Source: Irpex lacteus (taxonomy: Eukaryota; Basidiomycota; Agaricomycetes; Polyporales; Irpicaceae). From it: 64,000 nucleotides of DNA. The stretch is from positions 496,001 to 560,000 of the forward strand of contig MQVO02000005.1 of NCBI GenBank assembly GCA_001986395.2, given 5' to 3'. Made by a program: the position numbers and the translations under genes. Below, piece by piece: positions 10,384 through 19,748 of this stretch. Below the pieces are notes generated by a model, which was not told the origin of the DNA, did no database searches, and saw only the letters and a list, made by a program, of their open reading frames with translations. Numbering within the stretch: the stretch's first letter is position 1; every line of letters starts with the position of its first letter.

Positions 10384-12388
10384 ATGTCACTGTCCACGGT
10401 ACCCTCGCAGTTCAGGGATGACAGGTGTTGTGTGAGATCGCAAAAAGACGAATACGTCACCATATTTCGAGAACACCGCGAAAAGGCAGCCTGTGTTCTC
10501 GAACGGATGTTTGTCTCTGATGATCCGGAGATACTTACCTTCTTGTCCACGTTTCTGTGGACAAACCCTTCAGCAGAAGATATCCAGGAGTTCTGGTCTA
10601 CGAAGTTTCCGCAGACACTACTAGGCCTGATTACCGATCGAAAGTGGTATGAAGGATTTCGACGAATGGTCGAGGTTGAAGAGCCTGAGTATGACATCGA
10701 TATGCTCTCCATTGCGGTAGGCTAACATCTCAAGTTCTCTTCGTGCAATATCTCATTACCCTCTTTTCAACAAATAGTGGCAATTTGTGACCGCCGTAGA
10801 CTGCTTAGGGTTGTTCACAGTTTACATGCATTACAGGCCTCATATTGAGGCATTCGACCAGTTATTCCTCCAATTTCCGACGCTATGGGGGCTTCTCTGG
10901 GAGTATAGGGACGTTGTTTTCTCCGACGTCTTTTACGAGTTGACCAGAAGCGACAGAGAGGGTCTTTCGAAGCTACGAAATAGCTACTTCATACTACACA
11001 AAGAGTTTTAGTGGGTCTCACGTTTTTCGCCGGTTCATTCAGATTCTAGATCTCAACCGCATTTTTCAGTGGCTCTCACCCCTTATTACCAACGCATCTC
11101 GGTCATATATCCTTTCTTTTCTGGCTCAGCAAAAGCTTTGTCGAACGCGCGGGGCCCAACGACAACCTGGCTTCCTACGACATGGACGCCACTGTAGTTG
11201 CGCTCATGCTACGGGCCGAGAATGTCGCCAACAACCAGCACTCCCATGTTAACCGGCAAAGTTTGGACCCCTTCTTCCGCGAGGTACTACCAGCGGCAAT
11301 AGGTTCAATGGATATTGCTACAGTGATACATCGCAGCCTGTTGCGTGGACATACGCTTCGTCCTATTGGATACAACAAAGCGCTTGACGTGATAAACTGC
11401 TTGGTGGGGTTCTGTCCAGTGACAGACGGCGTCCAGGACCAGAATACGGGTCGTATAGCCCATGCAATGGCAGCTGCAATCCGTTATTACGAGTGTCACG
11501 GCTGCGCCACGATACCCTCAGATGAACACAACATTATCGAACTGTCCCCCTATCTCTTAAGGACCTACATGTAAGCTCCCCCTAGATTTTACGGTAGCAT
11601 TCGATGCATAGCTCACTCTGATTTTCAGGGCCGTTCACACCCACAACGCATGCTGGCACGGTCGAATCGAGGCTGCGGACCGTGTCATCGTGCATAACGT
11701 GGTGCACAATCCATACGACTACAACTTTGTGCATGTGATCGCGGACTCTCTCGTTCACGCATGCCTGAAAGAGGATACTATGTGCTTAGGTCCGTCCTGC
11801 TTCTCATGAAAGAGGTTATGGATGACTGAAGTGGAGTAGAGGTAATCAACCTCACACTTAAAGGTTACTTTGGTGTGGCAACGCTCGGTAGAGCTCGACC
11901 TATCCGAGATCTCGTCCATCTGCGCAAATACTGCTACCTTCGACGAGTCCTCCAAGTACATTGGCTCCCAGTTCTGGATAAATTACGCACTACCTTACGT
12001 CAAGGCAGGCGAACTTCCAGCTTAAGCTCAACTCTTGTAAAGTCTCTGAAGGACATCATCGAAATATGGGAGGAGCTCGGCCCTGAGTTCAACCTCAGCA
12101 AAAGATCTAGAGAGGATGACCGAGGACTCACAGATTATGTGACCGAACGAAAGAAGCACCTTGGTTGCTTCAACGCGGAGTGCCCGTGTTATGGACAGAA
12201 GCCGCTACACGGCACTCGAAGAATTTGCACAGGGTGTTGGGGGGTATACTACTGTGGTGAGCGATGCCAGAAGAGGTGCGTTTTCTGAGGCTTTTAGGAA
12301 CAAAAGTGGGACCTGATGATATATTAGGGATTGGAACGCTGGCCACAAGTTTGTATGCGAGCGACGACAAAAGACCTCAACCGTTTAG
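10384..12388 (+). CDS. MYND-finger protein, tandem copy 3
   Basis: The model has six exons: 10384-10716, 10778-11010, 11070-11570, 11629-11789, 11840-12275 and 12328-12388 (574 aa). It has the same exon and phase plan as copy 2 and the same protein length. The finger is C-F-N-A-E-C, CTGCW, YYCGERCQ and DWNAGHKFVC, with all ligands kept. Exon 1 and the start of intron 1 are nearly the same sequence as in copy 2, at an exact offset of 2,700 nt. An upstream in-frame GTG precedes the ATG; the ATG was taken as start. A 21-bp minisatellite lies just 3' of the stop. Confidence 0.88.
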
Positions 12389-12415
12389 ACATTGTAGGTT
12401 TGCGATTGTCGATGT

Positions 12416-12500
12416 TATTTTTCTCGTAGTGTATTTCATTATTCTCGTAGTGTATGTTATTATTCTCGTAGTGTATGTTATTCTTCTCGTAATGTATGTA
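12416..12500 (+). repeat. 21-bp minisatellite, about 4 copies
   Basis: Four tandem units of about 21 bp share the core ttctcgtagtgtatgttatta. The last unit is degenerate. The array sits 28 nt after the stop of MYND copy 3, in its likely 3' UTR. The equivalent position after copy 2 (about 9704) has a single diverged unit (ttcttttcgtaagtagt), so the array expanded after duplication. Confidence 0.85.
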
Positions 12501-12865
12501 AGGGACTCTGGCGAGTCAAGAATTAGTACGTGAACATAATGATGGCTCAAGCCCTGAATCGAACAGAGATGCGTAGTAACGTAGGGCAACAGACATAGTG
12601 CTACTATGGGCGCCGTGGCCCGGGTATCTCGTTGTCCGAGTACACAACTTTTCACTGCAACAACGTTCGAGATGTTCAAGGCCGTAAATTCGAAGGCTTG
12701 AAACGTATTATGTCAATTGCTTCACCCTTTTTTCAATCAGGACCTCGATATCACAAATTAGTCAAGAATACATGAACGAGACAACAGGTGGTACTAGTAG
12801 TGTAGACATTAACGAAAGGGATAATCTCAACGAATAAACCGGCCTCGGTCCTTCAAGCTTCAGGT

Positions 12866-13890
12866 TTAGTATGGGCATTCTACCGTAACGCTTTTGAACG
12901 TGGCAGTCATCTTGTGAGGGACCTTTGACCACTCGATCGGACCTCTTGCCCACTCGGAGGTGCCAGCAGGATTGCTTGCGTCCCAGATCCCCAGCTGGAT
13001 GCGCGAAGCGTGAGAAGGATAGTGGTACGTCCCATTGATTCTCGTCTCGGCTAGTATGACATTGTAGAATCGTAAATTCTATATTATATTAGAAAGCAGG
13101 CGAGATTTGAGTACTCACACTTTCGCAACGTACGCACGACCGATTGGTCGACACTCCAGACGATACGATCCTCGTTCCAGTCGATAGTATACGTATGCGT
13201 AGAGTCTATGTCCGACTTCTTTGGGAGGTCTTCAATCTCTCCGAATACGCCCCACAGAGGCTCTAGATCTTTCGGGCTTGTAGTGAAGATGTTAGATTGC
13301 CAGTGTCTAGGGTCGCCTCCGAGAAGCTCGACGTCGATCTCATCGTGTCCGTCAGCTAGGAAGATATCGCGTAAGTGGGTGAATAGATAACCTGCAATTC
13401 TTTGAAGGGGACGCACATAACATGATGGCGGCTGTTACCACGCCTGGTACTACTGGCGCGGCGACTTCGAAAGAGATTTTGCCGTATCTATCAGTGACGG
13501 GAGTGTCAGTCAACTACCTAGCTTTGTTCAAGAAAACAATACTCACTGTACTGTGAACGTAGAGTTAACAGTAGCTCCCTCGGCTACGATGTCGTTGACA
13601 CCATCCTTCGTCTTGACTGGGTGGTTCGGTTTCTCCAGGTATAGCTCGAGCCCACTTGAGCCCACGCCGTACGAGCCTTGCGGGCTAACGCCAACAAACG
13701 GGGTAGATGCGTAGCGGTTGTTCGATATGTCTGACTGTTCAAACCTGCTGTGGAAAGGTGTACACTGGCTGCTCGACCGGCGAGCGTTTTGGGTCGACGC
13801 AGGAATCGACGCTGCATTGACGTTGTATGTTGTGATAGTTCTAGAGAGTGTGATGATTAGGAGAGCTAGTGTATGCATTAGCAGCTTCAT
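12866..13890 (-). CDS. Secreted GH16 glycosidase/transglycosylase, CRH-like
   Basis: The model has four exons: 13890-13547, 13487-13417, 13355-13119 and 13050-12866 (278 aa). Residues 1 to about 30 form a signal peptide (MKLLMHTLALLIITLS). The catalytic motif DEIDVE at residues about 143-148 supplies nucleophile and acid/base glutamates, followed by LLGGD and an aromatic WQSNIF strand. Downstream are YTIDWNEDRIVWSVD and IQLGIWDASNPAG, typical of fungal CRH1/UTR2-type GH16 enzymes that link chitin to glucan in the wall. No GPI-type hydrophobic tail or chitin-binding module is seen, so it is probably soluble and secreted. The C-terminus ends shortly after a lone Cys. Linkage specificity cannot be told from sequence. 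Confidence 0.9.
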
Positions 13891-14274
13891 GGTGTCAAAA
13901 GAGCTGGAGATGTAGAATAAGATGACCGAGGGAAGAAACAAGCCTGTATGAGCATGCTCGACTCCCGAGTCGAACTTGAACACAGGTCACGCGTGATTCG
14001 TGACAGTAACTGCCTCGATCGGCCATGAAATGCATGAACTTGAAAGGAAAGTAAAAGCTGGAGTAATAGTCTTCTGTGATTGTTCGTCTTGGGAGCATGA
14101 CTTCGTTGTACGCAGGGAACAATCATTTCATACCGTCGCGGTGAGAACAAGAACGAGGGTGTTCGACACACGGGTAAAACAGGCAGTTCGTTAGGTGTGA
14201 TGCATTAGGTGCAACGTCTGTAAATTATTTATAACAGCAGTAGCCAATAAACGGGAATTTTCGTAGGTGCTTGC
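13891..14274. other. Promoter region of the GH16 gene
   Basis: This 384-nt spacer lies between the uL23m stop and the GH16 start. No coding signal is seen. Confidence 0.5.
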
Positions 14275-15129
14275 CTATGCCGTAGGCTGTCTTGCCTGAG
14301 CAATCTGCGCCTTTGTCTCCGCGATTGCACTCTCCCTCAAGGCCCTCCTCTCCGCGATCAAACGCAGGATGTTTCCTCGCTGAGCCGTAGACCCTGTCCT
14401 CCATTTCCATCCCTTGCTGCCTTGGCGTGTCAAACGAAGCAAGAACAGCTTTCTTCGCTCCTCCGTAGCCTCCACTTGGAAGTTCGTCTCTATCCACTTC
14501 TCCCGCTCCTCTCTATCCTCCTTCGTCATGTCCTCCAGTGCGAGCGGGTAGTAGAACGGGTCGACGAGACCGACGACAGCACGCTTGTAAGTCTTGAACG
14601 ACTTCGTCGAGCCATCTCGTCCTAGTGGTGAAAGGTAGTTGTCTGTTCGGATGTACGTGGTCTTGATACCATAGACCGCGGAGAGGTAAGAACGGATGTC
14701 TGGTTTATTGGTAGACTGAGGAATACGGAATGTGGCCTCGTAGGGGTTGTATGGCTGTCCGGGAGGAGTATGGTTGCGCACAAGGCGGAAGACAACATTG
14801 GGAAGGTAAATCTTCTGACCGACGATTTGTTCCTCGCCGCGTTGACCACGTATGCGAGTTCGACGCTCATTCTTGGCATTCAGCCATTCCTCCTCCGTCA
14901 GGTATCTTCCATCCTCCCCGACAACCTCTCCTTTCGCGAATTCGCGCTGGTACCGTGCCAACTCGGAGGGCGTTGAGCCTGCTGGCGAAGCGTCCGTCTC
15001 GCCAGGTGCTACCGGCTGCCTTTTTCGAAGTCGGCGAAGCCTTACGGCTCTTGGGGTTGATGCCGTCCTCGCTACGGCTGCTGCATCCGGGATACTTGAG
15101 TAAAGCCTTTTGAAACAGGCCTGCAGCAT
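14275..15129 (-). CDS. MRP20: Mitochondrial large-subunit ribosomal protein uL23m
   Basis: Single exon, 284 aa. The N-terminus MLQACFKRLYSS is basic and lacks acidic residues, as expected of a mitochondrial targeting sequence. The central part (about 115-190) carries the uL23 core: KIYLPNVVFRLVR, then ATFRIPQSTNKPDIRSYL, SAVYGIKTTYIRTDNY and KRAVVGL. The C-terminus is a charged helical extension typical of fungal mitochondrial L23. The protein binds 23S-type rRNA near the tunnel exit. It faces the phosphatase gene at 15346 across a 216-nt divergent promoter. The absence of introns is unusual among its neighbours. Confidence 0.92.
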   Translation of the reverse strand: MLQACFKRLYSSIPDAAAVARTASTPRAVRLRRLRKRQPVAPGETDASPAGSTPSELARYQREFAKGEVVGEDGRYLTEEEWLNAKNERRTRIRGQRGEEQIVGQKIYLPNVVFRLVRNHTPPGQPYNPYEATFRIPQSTNKPDIRSYLSAVYGIKTTYIRTDNYLSPLGRDGSTKSFKTYKRAVVGLVDPFYYPLALEDMTKEDREEREKWIETNFQVEATEERRKLFLLRLTRQGSKGWKWRTGSTAQRGNILRLIAERRALRESAIAETKAQIAQARQPTA

Positions 15130-15345
15130 GGCGAAGTGAGAGCGGAGGACAAGTTAATGGGCGCTTTTTGCAGGTTACAAGGATTAGAGGTCCCTATCCC
15201 GCAGTAACAAATATTTGTTACCTGTCTTTTACCATTTTGTTAAATTTGCTTATGACAATACAATCAATTGTAGACGCGAATCGATTTATGTGGACCGCGC
15301 CCGCGGCTGCACCTTACCGAACATGCAGCTTCTACTCCTGCCACC

Positions 15346-17889
15346 ATGGCAGTCCCCACTCTCGCTCGACTTTCGCGGTTCATAGGCTCGATATTTGCAC
15401 CTGCGACGGCCATCTTTGGATTCTCATGTCTTCTGACATTCATCTTCGTGCTTTACCAGCCACATCCAGGGCCTGGAGCCATACAACGACTGGGGTGGCA
15501 ATCTTGGGACTCTGTCTCTGACACCGTTGCAGGATCACTTTCACAGCCGACGACGAGTGGTCATGGATCCGAAGACATTGAAATACCTAGCTCTGGGGCC
15601 AACGACGAATCAGTGGATTGGTGGAACACGACTGCGCCGGAGGAGACCTACGACTATGCTAGTCTACCTCTCGACGTCTGGGATCCCCTCATGCCCCATG
15701 ATACAGGATGTAAGCTCCATTGCTATATTTTTTTGAACAATCATTGAATATTCCATCCTTCTTAGTCTCAGAGATTGAGGTCACCAACTGCTTCATGGAC
15801 CCTTTCCTTATCCCGTACCTCGTCTCGGACTTCTGTTCACCGTCTTCTACGAAGGAGCAGGATGCTCGTAAAGGGAAATGGGTACAGGTTGGGCCAAATC
15901 TTAACTTTCAAGGTTACTCCTTCATGGTGAGTAAAACTGTGGTTTCGTATGTAAAACTCGGTATCTAACTGCCTCTGCAGAACGTGCATTATAGACGTAC
16001 GCGCCGACTCGATACACCATTAATTACGCACATCCAGATCCTAGGCGAGCACGAAACACCCACACCCTCTCCTTTCTCCGCTTCATGGGTAAAGGTTTCC
16101 AAGCCTGTCAGTCCTCGTGGACCAAAGCGATATCTTTGGTATTTGAAGGGGAAGACATTGGCCGAGATGAGCAACGAGGAGAAACGGAATATCATCACAG
16201 AGATTGACGTTACCTACGGCGATGATGTGGCCTGGTATGGATTTGAACGTCTGCATCCTCCAGTAGCGGACAAAGACGCGGCGAAGAAGCTCGAGGCGGT
16301 TTCGCTCACCGTTCGGCGAGGTGTTAAACGTATGTTTAATGACACACAAATGGTCTATTGATCGAAACACTGACCTGTGTTCTATCACTCAGTGCCTCCC
16401 AAGGCCGGATCCCTCCACTTCTCTCACGACGGCAACTTCAAGATTATGCAAATTGCAGATCTCCACTTCTCTGTTAGCGAAGGTGTCTGCCGAGATACCA
16501 CCATCTCTCCCTGCACAGCGTCAGACAAACTCACCATGTCCCTTCTCGCTCGAGTCCTTGATCAAGAGAAACCAGACCTTGTCGTTTTTACCGGTGACCA
16601 GTTGAATGGTCAAGGGACCTCTTGGGACTCACGTGCAGTCCTTGCGAAGTTTGCTCGAGAAGTTACCAAGCGGCAGATCCCTTGGGCAGCTGTCTTTGGA
16701 AATCACGATGACGAAGATGGAGACTCCAGAGAGATACAGGTCAAGTATATGCAAGGACTGCCATATAGTCTTGTTCAGCAAGGCCCGAAGGATATACACG
16801 GTGTTGGTAACTACGTCTTGAAAGTCTACAGTGCCGATCCGTAAGTCGTGGAATTGTAGTAAATTCTCGACTCGCGTTTACTAACTTCCCGGGATTGCAG
16901 CTCAAAGACACAACTTTTGACCCTATATTTCCTTGACTCTGGAGCTTACTCGAATGGTAAATGGGATTTGTTCGGCCTCTTCCATGGTACCGAATACGAT
17001 TGGATACACCAGGTACGTGAATACTTTTCTCACTTCCTTATGACCATGTCTCACGAACTCTCAGGACCAAATTGATTGGTTCCTGGAAGAGTCAGGTGAG
17101 TTCCATACTCTTTTCGCAGTTGAATCCCCACTCATAACTTGCCTCGCATAGCGAGAATTCCTACTATCGAGAGACCGTTTGTACCCGACGGCAATAAAGA
17201 CATCGGTGGCATCTGGGCTCGTCAAGACCAGATTACCCCTCAACAGCGCCTTGCGAAGCCGAATGCACTAGCGTTCTTCCATATCCCCTTGTACGCGTTA
17301 TACCCATGGTCTGCCACCTGTTATGTTTGGCTGACAGAAAATCTTACAGACCAGAGGCATATTCGGCCGCTGACAAGGATCCCATTACGGGTAAACCTCT
17401 CGACGTCGGCATTCACGATATCGAGACCCCAGGCAATGCGAAGAAGCAAGATGGGTTCTTCCACAAAGGTCTTCTACAAGCTATGGAGTGTGACAACCGT
17501 GGAGCGAGCTCTGCTCGTGAGGTCAAGGTACTGGCCAACGGTCATTCGCACGGTCAGTGCATTTTCTTGGAGCGGAATAGAATGTAGGGAGCTGACATGG
17601 GCCATACAGTGACTGAGAACTGCCGGCGCATCAAGGGTATCTGGAGCTGTTTCGGCGGAGGAGGGTGCGTACAATCCTACCTAACTTGCAGCCATGAACC
17701 ATTTGCTGAATAACGTTCAGTTCCTATTCTGGGTACGGAAGAATTGGCTTCGATAGGCGGTTCAGGATTTACCAGATATCCGACTATGGCGAGACGATAC
17801 ACACTTACAAGCACACAGAGTCTCTCGATATGCTGGACCGGCAGATACTCAGTGGTCAAGGTGCACCGGGACCGTCAGAGCGTCGCTAA
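15346..17889 (+). CDS. DCR2: DCR2-like calcineurin-type metallophosphatase
   Basis: The model has ten exons: 15346-15709, 15766-15926, 15981-16329, 16393-16840, 16901-17012, 17065-17095, 17152-17290, 17350-17552, 17610-17664 and 17721-17889 (676 aa). Residues about 17-38 are a membrane segment (FGFSCLLTFIFVLY). The phosphoesterase core shows the metal ligands in order: IADLHF, FTGDQLNG, FGNHDDE, FFHIPL and NGHSH. This spacing and the long N-terminal region match the fungal DCR2/purple-phosphatase-like family, which in yeast includes a dosage-dependent cell-cycle regulator. It is likely a membrane-anchored enzyme. Exon 6 is only 31 nt. The substrate is not predictable from sequence. Confidence 0.9.
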
Positions 17890-18279
17890 ACGTGACCCCC
17901 GATGGTGTGCGGGTGGATGGGCACGTGCATTAACTCTACTATATTTCAGGAACCTAGATTGTATCATTATTCGAGGATATGGATTTGATGGATTTGATGG
18001 ATACAGTGGAGTGGGCGTAGTGTCCGAGTGAGCGAGGGGCCCATACATTTAAAGATACAGTCCTAAAGAACGTCAAGAAGTAGCCTCTCAAAGGCGAAAT
18101 CGTCCAAGAATGAGTGTGAGGTATAGGGGGTATTATCATCCATACTTCGGGTATAATCCAAGTTATAGACTGTGGATGTAGGCTGTGGATGGAAAAGAAG
18201 GTATGGAGCCAGTGTCATCTTCTGACCTAGTGTTAAACTGTCAGTAGGCTTGAATAGGTACAGGTGATGTCGTGCTCAC
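17890..18279. other. Convergent 3' spacer
   Basis: This 390-nt stretch lies between the stops of two convergent genes. It includes a short tandem motif (gatttgatg twice, near 17981-18000). No gene is seen. Confidence 0.5.
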
Positions 18280-19494
18280 TTATCGTTGTAAAGACGATCC
18301 AGCATTCCACTCGGATAGAGGAAGATCTCTGAACCTCTCGACTTTTGCAAGCATGCGTTCCTCAGCATATGTACTCGACGAAGGGCGAGCCTCCAGTGAT
18401 CTCATGTCTGGGGAACCCCTCTCCCCTAGTTCCAACGCAACCACGGGGTCCACGCTTGAACGACGACGCAAGTTGACTTGAAAAGCCGGCGTGAAGTCGA
18501 CACTGTCCTTCGAGTTTGATTGTGGCCTGCTAAACTGAAGGGAGTCGCCAGAGAAACGCGTCCGTTGCTGGGAGTTCATAGTGCCCATACTAGGCTGCGG
18601 CTGAAGGGGATATGGTTGAACAGTGAAGTCGGGCTTGGGCGGACGCTCTAATTGAGTAAGTCAGAACTGCGGAACATCTGTTGAATACGTGGTTTTCTTA
18701 CTCGTCTTTCTAGAGGCTGTGCTGTGACCAGCGGAGGATGAAGGAGGAGCCTTGGGAAGTGGCTTTTGCACGACTCGGGGAACCACGGCTTGTGCTCTCA
18801 CGGGAGCGATGGGGAACGGGGTTATCGGGGGACTGCGTTTCCGTCTGCATAGCACGACTATGGCGAACACTGACAGGGAGAGACAGAGGAAGATGCTCCC
18901 TATAGCCCCAGTGAGAACCAGTATTGCCACCGGCTTTGAGAATGTAGTGAACGACACAGTGAGTAGCTGTGGTGAGTTGCCACCGGCCAGATTCTGAACT
19001 GCTGTACAGTTCACTAAGTCGACCATGGCTCGCCGGAGGATAGCAACTGTCTTCGACACCGCAGTATTGTAGCAGGATGTCAAATTGCCGGGCAGTTGAG
19101 AGGAAGAAGGAAGGTACGTGTCTATATACACTTCGAGGTCGGTACGTGGTGCTTGGAGCTCGTCGTTTCCTACCGTAACGATGGCGCTGACTTGTCCCGC
19201 AAGTGAGTCGACTGGAGCACGTACGCGTGGCAGCTAGCCCCACTGGTATTTGTCCTTCGTCACCGTTGACTTAGATGGACCGCCCTCGAGCCTCGAGCTC
19301 ACCTTGGTACGCAACGTCGTCAGGGGAATGGACGGGGGGCCTTACCACCGTTGGTCCCTGCGGCGATCCCGCGTTGGTAGTAGCAGAGGGAACACGGATC
19401 TCTGTTACCGAGAGCAGATATCGACCATGATAGTTCTGTTGCAATAGTGCATTGATTATCTTGACGAACACTGAGACTATCAAGCGGCGCACAT
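18280..19494 (-). CDS. Single-pass membrane protein of unknown function (5' end unresolved)
   Basis: The supported exons are about 19494-19303, 19211-18702 and 18647-18280. The extracellular side has N-glycosylation sites (NLT, NCT) and several Cys. A transmembrane helix (VAILVLTGAIGSIFLCLSL...) is followed by the stop-transfer RRKR. The cytosolic tail is Pro/Ser-rich (KPLPKAPPSSS) and ends in a basic, phosphorylatable-looking stretch. The splice from 19303 to 19211 (phase 1) and that from 18702 to 18647 keep the frame. Upstream of 19494 the frame is closed by TAG, and the plausible N-terminal stretch at 19500-19640 is in another frame, so a further short exon or a sequence error is likely. 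The layout resembles fungal surface sensors, but no family is assigned. Confidence 0.65.
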
Positions 19495-19748
19495 CCTACG
19501 TCTCTGCCGTGTCACGATTCCGAGCAGCTGTCGCGCCTGGGTTGCCGGCTTGCAGCCTACCGTTAATGACCGTTCGAGTGTAAGATGCGACGCAGGGTAG
19601 ATATTAGCCCATTTGCTACTGATTGAAGCTCAACCCACTCATAGGTAGCGCCTACGGTCAGGGCTCTTTGGATGATATGAATGCAACTTTGCTTGTGCAT
19701 TGATTGATTCTGCGGACCTAATATGTATACAGCATCAAACTATCGGCT

